A stretch of 64,000 nt of DNA from Talaromyces rugulosus (lineage: Eukaryota > Ascomycota > Eurotiomycetes > Eurotiales > Trichocomaceae). Numbering within the stretch: position 1 is the first letter of the stretch; each line of letters opens with the position of its first letter. Under the pieces are notes generated by a model. The model was not told where the DNA came from, did not search any database, and saw only the letters and a program-made list of their open reading frames with translations. The position numbers and the translations under genes were made by a program. Shown piece after piece: positions 44,501-55,156 of this stretch. The stretch is from positions 1,860,001-1,924,000 of the forward strand of contig NC_049566.1 in the NCBI RefSeq assembly GCF_013368755.1. The letters are read 5' to 3'.

Positions 44501-45514
44501 CGGCGAGATTCTCGGGACCCATGAGAGCCACACGATCGAGCAATTGGACTGATGGCGGCAGGAGGTGAAGCCGATAACCCGGCCGAGCTACTGGGAGGGG
44601 AGCTTGAGTGGAAAGAACTCAGTCCGTCGACAAAGGAAGAACTTCCTTCGACGAAGCAGCTCAATCCACGTGAGAGACGAGCAGCACGTCGACCCTCGGC
44701 GCTTTGTCGACTAAGGCGAAGAAAGTCCATGATCAGAGTAGCAAGATAGCCCAGGTCATCCTTTTCGGTATCGGTCAGGCCATTTCGAGGCGTCGTATCC
44801 AGAATTGCAAGTGCACCGAGGTGGATTTGGTTCTCGGTCACGAGAGGGGTTCCGGCGTAGAATCGGTAGTGAGGCGGCCCCGAGACAAAGGCAAGGCCGG
44901 CATACGGTTCTTCGGCAGATAGATCATTGATAATGTGGAAACCATATTTGCCTTTCGGAAATACAGGTAACGAGACCGTTTTCTAGTATAGTTAGCTGAC
45001 CGACAACTTGCTAAAGAGTGCGATAGTAATTACTGCATTCAGACAAGAGCCAGATCGGTCATTGTTTCCCGCTGCGATCCATGTGTCGGAAAATATATTC
45101 TTAGAAGCGTCTCGCAGGCTGTCGCCGCGTGAAGCCTCTGCAAGCAGATACTCTGTCTCACGGTCCACGATGCTTCAAAGCGGAGTTTGTCAATACAAGG
45201 ATCGTGTGCGGTGTCTCAACAAGGGATGGGACGTACCTGATGATGGCGCGGTCTGCATTTAATTTGAGAGTGGCGTTTTGAGCAAAAGTTGTCAAAATAG
45301 TATTAGCGCTTGACGAATCCTGCGACGGGAGTCCGATGGCTAATGAGGCACCAGGAGTTTCTGCTGCTGATGAGTGGACTGTCTGGGCTTCATCTGAAGG
45401 TGGCGGGGCGACATGCGAGTATAGCAAGGCAGCCGGGTTAGAGGGCTGAAAGTAGCGGTATACCTCGCGAAAGCGGCGGTCTTCGAGATGAGACTGGGAT
45501 TCTTCAGAGGCCAT
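41595..45514 (-). CDS. Hybrid histidine kinase (GAF-HisKA-HATPase-REC), 1252 aa
   Basis: Four exons: 45514-45237, 45172-45034, 44982-41874 and 41827-41595. An N-terminal sensor region with a GAF-like part (IVDRETEYLLAEAS, HYRFYAGTPLVTENQIHLGALAILD) is followed by a low-complexity Ser-rich stretch. The kinase core has the H-box SHELRSPLHG with phospho-accepting His573, the N-box NIFGNAMKYT, G1 SDTGKGIS and G2 GTGLGLAIV. A receiver domain closes the protein (VLVVDDNQINLRLL, DISMPVMNG, ALTG, TKPV). The likely phospho-acceptor Asp1176 has its codon split by the last intron. No membrane helix is seen, so it is cytosolic or nuclear, and would pass phosphate to an Ypd1-type protein. Starts at 45529 or 45664 are possible, but 45514 (MASEESQSHLED) fits the family best. 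Confidence 0.9.
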
Positions 45515-47535
45515 GGTGATGACTGTCATAGACCGCCCGGCCAGTTTCCATGCATTATTTTCACCGGGCGGTGGACGAGACTCGTTGTTGTCACCCCTCC
45601 TCTCCCTGAAATTTCGTTTGTTTACCGCTCGGAATTGTGTGTTGCGAGCAAGCAACGGGCGCAAAAAAACCTGGCTAGAAGAATGTTGAAAATTGTAGAC
45701 TCCGGGGGGTCGTTGGGACGTCCGATCGAGCGACGGGTGCGATGAGGGCTGGATTTCCGAAGGTGTTTAAACTTGTTTAAACTATATTGACGCCAGTCAA
45801 ACAGACGAAGAGGATACAAGAAGCGAAGAACCAAGGAACCAAGGCAACGACAAATATTGGCAGCCTGTCACAGTGTGGTCAGGCTCTGGGGAGAGAGGGG
45901 CGACGATTTCGGCGCACGGGAAAAGACGGTTAGGCCCATGTGTCATCCTGGAGCGACTATTTGATGTCGCAGCGAACAAAACACTGGGCAGGGCCAAAAA
46001 AAAAAAAAAAAAGTTGGCCAGAACCTGGTTTTGCTTGCCAGGGCCAGCGAGCGTGGATGCAGCAGGGCGCGCGCTCACTGGCTGGCGGGCGGGCTCAGAA
46101 CCGGTTCTGGACAACAGAGTGCGGAGACTAGGCGATCTAGTACGCCCGCTACGGCGAGTCAGCCAGCGAAAAATCCGGGCATGGTCGGGCGCATTGCAGT
46201 GATGGGAGCAGGCCGTCAGCGAGGTCCGTAAGCGTAATGATATGCAGTGATGCATTTATTATTCAAGGCATGATGAGCGCAGACGACAAGATCGCCGGGT
46301 GGGCCGTCCGCCGCCCTGGGAAGGAACGCCCCGCCAATCACCGTCACGTGCCTGGGTCCAGACCACGATGATGGTCACGTGCAGTCGCTGAGTCAGCCGG
46401 CTGACTCATCCATTTTCCAGGTTGTGAACAGCTCGACAGTTGTCGACACAACCAGTCTGCGCCTCCATCGCAGAAGAGAAAAGTGGACAATAAAGTATGG
46501 AGATGCGGGGAATACAACGAAAATCCGATTCAATCACGCGTAGCCTATGAGAAACTCGAGTGAGCACGAGCACGAGCACAGCTTAGTGTAAACGTGAAGC
46601 AGGATAAGCAGCACAAAGGCTGGTACACAGAAGAAGAGCAGAATAGAATAAATGCAAAAGAAAAGACCAAAAGCACCGGGGCTACATGTAGACAAAATAC
46701 CAAGCGTCCCTGGCCCGACGCGGTCTAACCAGCCAGCCGGCCAGCCATGGTATGATGGTACAGCATGGGAGAGAGCCAGGAACACAACGCAGCAAGAAAA
46801 GTACTCACGGTTTTTTCCCCCTCAGAGAGCAATACCACGAAGCTACATGTTTTATCCAGTCGCGCCGACCAGGCCACGAGCGCAGTCGTCGTGTAGCAGT
46901 CGTTGCAGTCGCGGCAGGCCGGATCGCAAGGAGCCAGTCACGAGGCAGAAGTAGAGCGCAGAGGTCGGAATAGTTGCATTTGTTCACTTTCTGGGCGGTC
47001 CAGGGTTTTATTCTTTTGTAACGACAGCAGGACCATGAGCCCGATGATGTCATTTCCGACGCCCTGTGGTGGTATCCGCTGCTGTGGGCCAATTAGACAT
47101 GAACAAAAACGCCACTTGGTGGGTCTATACAAACATCATGCGTATTATTATTAAGACCAGTGGGAATCTATAAACAAGTGATAAGTTGATGGCCTCTACT
47201 TGTTGCATTTCTAATAGTAGTCCAGCGGATCTTCCTTTGTATCTATTATGTAGCACTCATCTTGTGTTGTATCAGTAATCATTTATCTCTACAACTCACG
47301 AAAATTATGTGTTCTAAAACAGCAGCAAAAATGCGTTTGAATCAACTAGATATAAACCTAACCCTAACTCCACCAAGTGGAAGCTCTAAAGCACCCACTG
47401 CATACATCAACCAATTGATTAATATCTAAGTAACGTGGCCGAATAACAGAGAAAACAAAATATAAGAAAATAAGAAAATACATATATAGAAAAAGAGATA
47501 TATATCGTCTAATCATCACTCATATACCACATACT
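45515..47535. promoter_or_regulatory. 2-kb region: histidine kinase promoter and MFS 3' flank
   Basis: Contains no supported gene. A 46.3-46.4 kb cluster holds CCAAT (46334-46338), two CACGTG boxes in GTCACGTG context (46345-46350 and 46376-46381) and a perfect 20-bp palindrome built from two inverted TGACTCA/TGAGTCA sites (46389-46408). Such sites bind bHLH and bZIP/AP-1-type factors. A 17-A tract lies at about 45997-46013. From about 47170 the sequence is AT-rich 3' flank of the MFS gene and includes one telomere-like ACCTAACCCTAACT (about 47356). Confidence 0.6.
46389..46408. promoter_or_regulatory. Perfect palindrome of two AP-1-type sites
   Basis: TGAGTCAGCCGGCTGACTCA is its own reverse complement and contains TGAGTCA and TGACTCA, the core for AP-1/Gcn4-type bZIP proteins, around a GCCGGC centre. 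It lies about 875 bp upstream of the histidine kinase start. Confidence 0.7.
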
Positions 47536-49821
47536 CTAAAACTTCTCCATCAGCTTCATACGCACTGTCCACATCCGCGCGCGTTTGCCAAAGATATACA
47601 TCGGAATCGCCGTCAGCAGACACGCAATCTGAATGCCACCAATCGCAATAAATACATTGCGTGCTCCGTCGGACTCGAGCCAGTCGACAAAGAAGAGGGA
47701 GAAGACAAGTCCGTGAAAGATGTCTGCCGATCAATTAGCACTGCCTTGCACAAGGATGAAAAGCGCCAAAAACATACTCTTACTAACGTTCAACGTCACC
47801 AAGGCCTCACCGGCATATTGTCGATAACTATCAACACAGAACGTAATCGATGTCGTGCTACCCAAGGAACAGCCAAACGAAATCAGCCCAAAGAATATTG
47901 TAGGCACAATCCAATTGTCCTTTTCCTGTGCACTCCAACCAAATCCCATAAGTCCAGCTGCGGTCGAAATGGCAACAGGGATGGCCATCACAAGGCGAAA
48001 CTCCGGCTCATAGATCCCCCCGTTGCGCCTTGTCATAAATCTCACAATAATATCAGATACTCGTCCTGCCACCGCCGTACCGATGACTCCCCCGATAAAG
48101 GGGGATATGTAAATCAACCCGGTTGCCAGCCGAGAAAAGTTGTAGTTCTCGCTGCCCTGGTAGACATGGGCAACAGACTCGGAAAGTACGATCAACCAGC
48201 CAATAGACAACGCATACACGAGCGCCGACCACAGAACAGCAGGGTACGCGAAAAGGATGAATGGCCGCACCATCACTCGCCACCATTTGTCGTGTGTCAA
48301 TCTTCCATTCCATGGTCGAAGTGTTTGCACATAAGTAACCGGGCCGCCTTCTCGGAGGTTGTGCGTATATAACGACGCAGCCTTGGTCGGGGCCACCCGC
48401 TCTTTCGATTCATGTCCCACCGGAGACATAGATACTTGTCGTGCTGCTTCGATATCGGCACTAGGTGATAGTGGAGGGCTCTGTGGGTTCTGCGGACTGG
48501 TAAAATAGTGATCCATCGCGCTCAAGTGCGCTGGGGAGGGAGTCGCCACCTGGACATCTTCTCCTGCATTCGCTGGGGTGACCCCCGGTTCTTCGGCAGC
48601 CGTGGTATTGGCATCGTTAGCTGCTTGCGGCCGCTCGTCTTGTTTATCTTTACCTTCGTGCGACTTTTCGTCTAGCTGGTCCTCGACAAAGCCAACATGA
48701 ACGTCTCGTCTCCTCTTGGGACTTTGCACTTCGTCTGAGTTTTGTAAATCTGTTTCTTTTTCAACTGTTCGCCGCTCCGAGTGTCGACCTCGGAATCCAT
48801 GGTGCGCGAAATCGGATACGCTTCGATAGAGGTTAGGTCGTTTGCTTTTTGTCTTTGCTCGAGGTGCCCGATCCCAAAACGTCTCGGGGACAAAGAAGAA
48901 CAAGAGGGCGAGAGAACCGCCAACCACGATAGAAACCACCCTATTTCCATTAGCCATGAATATTTGAAACTTTTGTAACTTCATACCAAAATACCCAACG
49001 CCATCCGTATCGCCCAATAATCGCGGCACTAACCAACGGTACCAAATTCTTGCCTCCAAGAAGCAGGAGAGTGTAAATACCGATCCGATAGGCTCGTTCG
49101 TGAAGAAAAAAGATCTCGGCAATTGTCGCTGATGGCAAACACTCGACTGGGCTTACTGCAATGCCTTGAAAAATGCGGGCAACAACCAAACTGGCATAGT
49201 TGGGCGAGAGGGCGCACCAAACCCCCGAGATGATAAAAAGTGTCGCGCCTAGTAGATAGACCGGACGTTTTCCATAAAGAATTGCTGTCGGAGCCATTAT
49301 TATCGACCCCACTCCTAGTCCCAGCATGTAAAGACCGGTCGTATATGCGACTTCTTGCGTACTCACTCCGTAGTCCTTGGCTACGTCGTTGAATCCAGCT
49401 GCAAGTACAGGTGTCATACCACCGCCCATGAGACAGTAGAATCCTAGCGAAAGCAAAGCCGCATCTCTCCGCCATGCCGGCCAGTTGAGGGGATCATTCA
49501 TCGAGTCCTCTGGCTGGGGATCGAGAAGAATCCGCCCATCCGAGGTCTTCTTGGGAACAGGAGCTACCGAGCGCGAAGACGACCGGCTCGGAGGGTACGG
49601 CGAAGGGAGAGAGGAGGCTGATGTTCGAGCTGGTTGGTTCCGGAGACCAAGCGGCTCGTTTCGATCCGACGCCAGAAGAAGAACAGTGCCTGTGAGCAGG
49701 GAGTCAGTACATTGCCTCCCAAAAAGCGAGGTCGAGTGTTCATACCGGGAACCTCGTCCGTCTGCGGATCGCTGAGGATACCTATGGTCCATTTGGACCT
49801 ATTCCCCCACGAAGAATCCAT
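47536..49821 (-). CDS. MFS transporter with large central loop, 709 aa
   Basis: Four exons: 49821-49746, 49689-48987, 48940-47778 and 47723-47536. The join between exons 3 and 4 gives NVSKNIFHGLVFSLF. Twelve membrane segments are predicted in two halves, with family marks PEDSMNDPLNWPAWRRD before helix 1, GLGVGSIIMAPTAILYGKRPVYL for loop 2-3 and RIFQGIAVSPVECLPSATIAEIFF. A ~210-residue hydrophilic loop rich in Glu, Lys, Pro and Ser separates the halves, much longer than usual; together with an N-terminal Ser/Pro tail it accounts for the large size. The DPLNWP entry motif places it in the fungal DHA1 drug/polyamine-type group. The substrate is unknown. The protein ends MKLMEKF, with the stop at 47536. 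Confidence 0.9.
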
Positions 49822-51600
49822 CCTGGCGTGTGCCAGAAAATGTGTCGAGCTCTAGAGAACAGAAACGAGAATGACTCGACTCCCACTGCAGTAAAGAAAT
49901 CGGGGGCGGTCCCCGGGCGGTCCCAAGGGGAAGAAACCAAAAACTACTGTGCTGAAAACACGAATGCCCCCATTTATATCAGGGAAAGGTATCAGGAGAA
50001 AAAACAAAAGGAAGGGAAAAAAGGACAGTGAGCTCCTGAGTTGTGTTATAAGCGCGAAGGAAAGACGATAAGAGGTTGCTGATAAGCGGCTGCGGGGACC
50101 CATGTGACTGCAACCGGAGCCTAAGGTACCTTGCAGTACACCGGGCCCGCGCGTAGAACGTTAGCGCTGCAAGTACCCCGAAGTACCGGTCAGCAGACCG
50201 CCCAGTGTTGACAACTTGACACCGCTCCTTCCACCGCCGGAAGCCGTACCCCGCAACAAGGATCACGACATCGTGCAGCTTGACAAGGTACAAAGCGCGC
50301 GCCAGCTTGCAAAAACGGCGTATTTTGAAGATCTCATGCATGCTCTCCATCACAAGACTCCGAGCGCACTCCGTCAACGCCAGCATGGATCATCACGACG
50401 CCGTGGTTGGTCCGCCGGCCGGTGTGTTTCAGCTGTTGATCTGCTAGACCAAACCTTATTCACTACATCTCTACCTATCTTCGCCATTATTGTCGTCGGT
50501 GACTCGAGGATACTTTTGTGCTACGAATAAAGCAGGTACTACTCTGTCTAGTCGATTTATACGCTCTTCGTAGCATACGTCCACCGTCCTCGGAAACTCG
50601 CCGTGCTGTGACCAACGTGCAGCCGCTCAGTCATGTCCAGGACACGCGGCCGGAGATCGCCTGACTGCGGTTATGACGACAGACTGCATGATCTTATCGT
50701 CTCTGTTATCTGAGAATCTGGGGAATTCGTGTTGTTGCAGGATCGACAGCTGGGACCATGTCAGGCCCGAGCCATGTGGACTGTCCAGCAAGGACGCTAA
50801 TTCTCTATATTCTCACCTGCGATGGCATTTTGTCGACGCACACTTTGAGTCGTTGCAAGCCAGATGGTCTATGCGTATGAACCGGCGCCGACATTCCAAA
50901 GCGTTGAATCCTCCGCACTTAACCGTAACTGACCACCAGTGAGGACTCATCTATGAAACATGCGGCCCATCACAACGGTCCCAGACGTTTTGAATGTGTG
51001 GATCTTGTACCAAACGCTGATACGGTCAGATCTTCATCCAACTTTATAGTTTGGTTGGCTGATGTATGGTAAGTTTAATTATGGATTGACCCTGTGGCTT
51101 GGCTTGCGGGGTAGTAGATCCTAGTATGACGTATGCACTGCACTTTTTTCTCTACAAGTAGCTATCAGAAGATACTAAAAACGCCACTATCATTGTCGTC
51201 TTGTACTCTCTATCTGTGACATCGCCATGGAATTTTGAGAAAAAAGACATTGTTTTTTGGCATACGGACTCAATTTAGCGTGATACACAATTTCCTGCAA
51301 GATTCCTTGTCACTCATCTTATGACCTGCATGTTTTTGCTCCTCTCTGGTTCATTGCATGAGATTGTGACAGCTACATATGTACCAGACTATATACATCA
51401 AACCCCGACAATTGAATTAACACATATTTCAGTGGAAACAATCTGTAAGTTAACATCGTTATTATCTCAATAAGAAATAAACTGCCGCCTTCGTAGCAAT
51501 TCGATGTGACTTTCTCTCCGCTCTCAGTCAGCAAGTAATCTGTGCTGAATAGGCAAGATGAGACTTTGGCCCCGTATTGTTGAGGTATTTGTCGACCGGG
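49822..51600. other. Region without supported genes
   Basis: Holds the upstream region of the MFS gene and about 1.5 kb of sequence with only short frames. A frame of 89 codons at 50673-50942 on the plus strand has no features I can support. No RNA gene is seen. Confidence 0.5.
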
Positions 51601-51973
51601 ACTCCTTTAATATGTCGTTTTAGTCCTATAAGTGAAGTTTTTGCAGTTTTTCCTTTGCAGAAACTCCTAGCGGCAATGCTGATAGTGCTTTCGGAGCACC
51701 TCGCCCTGTTATAAAGTCTTGTTGTATCGCGGAGAATCCGATGGAATTCCGAACAGCTAGCGCTCTTTCAGAGTTTGGCCATGGCCACATTGTAGAAAAG
51801 AAATGTGAAGAGGCATCACAAGGCAGAAAAGCATACACCCCCAGCAGTAACAGATAGAATTAGCAGCACAAATCCTATCTGGGTGCAATGGTTTCTGTTT
51901 GTTCGGAAGACATCTTTAATGAAGAAATCTGAAGAGGTGGTAACGACCGCGATTTCTACTTTGACGTCGGCCG

Positions 51974-53700
51974 CTACTCCTTTCGTCGTCCCTCGGCACT
52001 CATTATAAGGTCGCATAGCTCTCGGACATGTTGATTGACATTTTGCCGTTGTAATTCCGCAACGGCCGTTTGTAACTCTTTCGTTGACTTCACAGTTTTC
52101 AAGGGCGGAGGCCGAACGAATATGTCCTGCATTCTGTCCTCCTGGCCCACTGAAATGTTTATAGACGACCGATTAACCACGACAGAATTTCGAGATGTCT
52201 TTGAGGTGCAATTTTTTCTTGCACCGCTTCCTTGGGCGAGCGGAGAGCGACAAAAAAGATTTCGCCGTTGAAGATATTTTCCAAACATTTGTTCGGTTTC
52301 ACCTTCTCAAACATCCATTCATTCCGAACCGTGAAACTGACACGTATAAATTTGACCACATTGTTAGTCGAAATGACCGGGTGGTAATAAGGGTTCGCTT
52401 AACCATGGCTTTTGAACGGGTGTCCAAACAATGTTGGGTTGAGCACCCCGTGTAGATTCCACGTAGCATTAAACGTATGCTTCTGGAGAATTTGTTCAAG
52501 ACCAGCGTCACTCCTGTTCTTCTTCGCCGTCGTTGCTTTGCAGGAGGTTGATCTTGTAAAGGGTGATGTGTGTTTGGGAGCGCAATTCCTGCTTTCTTGC
52601 AGTCAATATCGTCTCGTGAATAACGAATAATTCTTCAATTTTTCGAACTGGCCGAATCTGGTGTTGACCCAGAGAAATTCACTATTCTCCGTCTGGTTCT
52701 GTTTGCATACGCATAACCAGGGCCGCAATATGTGCTTCGTGCCAATAGCGCAACTCTTTTCGATTCCCTGTGTTCGTCTATGAAGTTCAGTATCGACTCG
52801 ATGTTCCGTTTCAATGATTTCAAGTTCGATGCGATTATTTTTTGCCACATCCACGACCGACATCTGTCTTCTCCTCTCCTTCAATGTATGACCTGATCAT
52901 GTCGAATTGAGTACCGTCTACCTAGTAGTACGGTGACGCCGTTTTGTAGTTGTTATTCCAACGCTAGGTCATCAACTTGCACCGGGGATGGTCTTCACAA
53001 CATGTACGGAAAAGAATCATAAAAATTCCTTCAAGTAGAAGGAAGTAGCCCCTCTCAATTGGATCCTCAAATGTCTGTTGAATTCGTGATTTTCTTATCT
53101 CGTAATAGCCGAATACTAGGTCTTGATGGAGTTAGAACAAAGAATCACTCCGTCCAGACTCCATGACGAGACGAGATAGACGCTTTGAGGATCTCCTCGA
53201 GCGAACAAATCCAGCTCATTTTTGGAGAATGGTTAGTAGCCATTGATAATTTAGCATCTATTAGAATCGTTAAAATAATCGACAACACGTCAATAAAGCA
53301 TCAACTTACTTGAACCAGCTGAAATCTTGAAAGAACTTGTCCTCGGCAGTGACCATATCCCGGTATGATTCACCGGCTTTTCCAAGTAACGATCCAGGCT
53401 TGATGGTGCTTAACTAGTTTACGTATTGCCTGATCGAGGATGAATTCATCCGACCTTGGCTGCGAGGGCGAGTCGATTCTGTCGGATCAATCGGCGACGG
53501 GCCGACCGTCAGTCTAATGCGTTGTTGTTGCGGCGTCGCCTTGGTTGCACTTGTTGTCTTCGTTGCATATGTTGTCTTCGCGGCGACTCCAGTTCCGTCG
53601 TACAAAATCGATTCGACGAACGGCGACGTGAAGGCTGCTGGGCCTCGTGAGTTTCGACGTTCCAGGGTAACCGGTAAACAACCTTTTTGGCAATCATGGA
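51974..53700 (-). pseudogene. Decayed coding fragments, family unknown
   Basis: Several minus-strand stretches look protein-like but do not join into one frame. Examples: ELQTAVAELQRQ near a stop at 51974; the segment KPGSLLGKAGESYRDMV at about 53300-53390, ending in a GTAAGT donor-like site; and DLFARGDPQSVYLVSSW at about 53150-53210, which runs into a TAG at 53118-53116. The Thr/Ala/Lys repeat at about 53520-53590 is low complexity. They may belong to the same decayed locus as the 55-59 kb fragments or to a separate one. I judge coding character by eye only, so confidence is low. Confidence 0.3.
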
Positions 53701-53889
53701 TTTCTGTTGGAATTGTTTAAATTCAAATGCTCGATTCCATGAGCGGTAATGATTTCGCTAAAAATAAGCGAGAAAATAATGGGTTTCGTACAGCCCTGGA
53801 GCAAAAGGAAACACAGCTGCATATCTCCTCGCAAAGAGGGCTTCTTCCGAGGAGAACACATGTTATATGCAGCTCCCTTGAACCGCGAA

Positions 53890-54126
53890 AGAGTCAAGCT
53901 CAGAGGAGAGCTAATAAAAAGGTGAGCGAGTAAAACGAGAACTATAACAATAAGTGTAATTAGACGACTTCGACTGTCACTTGCGTGATAGCTCCAAGAA
54001 AGCGTTACCATACTCCTCTAGATCGCGGCAAAATGTATCTAATTTGTCGTTGTAATTAAACTTCGCCTCAAACCAATTATAAATAATATCGTTGCAAAGG
54101 ATTTCGAGTGTGAAGATGGTATCTGA
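53890..54126 (-). pseudogene. Truncated second copy of the 2.95-kb coiled-coil gene
   Basis: About 240 bp closely resembling the 3' end of the gene at 2953-3813, including its 3' flank (compare about 2872-3105). The last ~48 codons are still readable in the same frame: NWFEAKFNYNDKLD and AFLELSRK are unchanged, with the stop at 53979-53977. There is one missing codon and about ten changed residues. Similarity ends abruptly upstream near 54126. Many base differences are C/T or G/A. With no start and no 5' part it should be non-functional. Confidence 0.75.
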
Positions 54127-55156
54127 GTGACGGGCGAGAAAATAGTATCGCAATTGGTGAAATTAACATCCTGTTTGGGGACAGTGGAAACTGTTCAGGT
54201 TTGGCTGCCGATACGTGCTCACGGGGACCAAAGTTTCTCGTGTCGAGAACTGGGTTCCTTCAAAGGAGTCTCTAGGCCAGGGAGACATTTGTAATCATAG
54301 CCCTATTTAATGTTGTCCAAAAATAGATCAAGACATGCATCCGCTTATACTCCTGGTTTGAACCCAATAGTCAGCATCAGTGTGAATGCGGTAAATGAAC
54401 GCAGCTCAAACGTACCACATCAACACCAGTTCTAAGTATAAGAGACGTCTGTAGTTATTGGTTGTCGTAATACGTGATCTTGCCCTTCCAACTATTACCT
54501 TGCCAAAGCGGAAGTACAACGTTGAGGTGGGTAGGTGGCGATGGCGGTTGCAGTGAGAATTCGGCTCGATGAGTGATAGTCTTTCATCTTGCCCATCGAA
54601 AGATTCCTGCATCACTCCACATAACTATATCTTTTCAAGCAATTTTTGGGTATGATCGGTGGTTTGCTAATGCACATAGTCGCATTCTATCATTGCTCGT
54701 CTCCTGGTATGTTCGGAAGAGCATTGTGGTAAGCACGACGGACACTCGACTGTTTGCGAGGGAATACGACTGTAGTTTCCGTGCGAGTATCGCCAGAATT
54801 CCCATCAGCAGCCTTGTCATCAGTAACACGCATAGGCCGATCGATAGGCTTCGCGATACGTTTCGACGTTTCTTGGAACCAGAAAAGCAAATACCACGAG
54901 TATGTTCGTAATACTCATAGTGGTTACAAGAGCCATTATCCTTATAACAAACCAATTATAAACCAGTTCCGAATAGATTCAATACAATTGATATAATCAG
55001 GATTAGGGACAGAAGCGATGGCGAATAATTAACAAGCCCTGGTAAGTGTTCGTTGTACTCGTCCGATATCGATTGGGGATGTTTTTAACGACAGCGAAGG
55101 AACCTTCGTTTGGGTTAGGGCCTATAACCATAAATGGCACGGTGGGACCTGTCTCT
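54127..55156. other. Region between decayed copies
   Basis: About 1 kb with short overlapping frames on the minus strand (for example at 54406-54615 and 54690-54955) whose polar, Arg-rich content could be further remains of a coding sequence. Nothing can be assigned. Confidence 0.35.

Noticed and set aside
46652..47092. Overlapping frames of about 80-100 codons on both strands
   Set aside because: Frames on both strands are of similar length, with no conserved-looking segment, start context or splice partners.
53517..53720. 67-codon plus-strand frame resembling a signal peptide protein
   Set aside because: The hydrophobic start comes from a short GTTGTCTTCGT-type repeat; the minus strand reads as Thr/Ala/Lys repeat, so neither is convincing.
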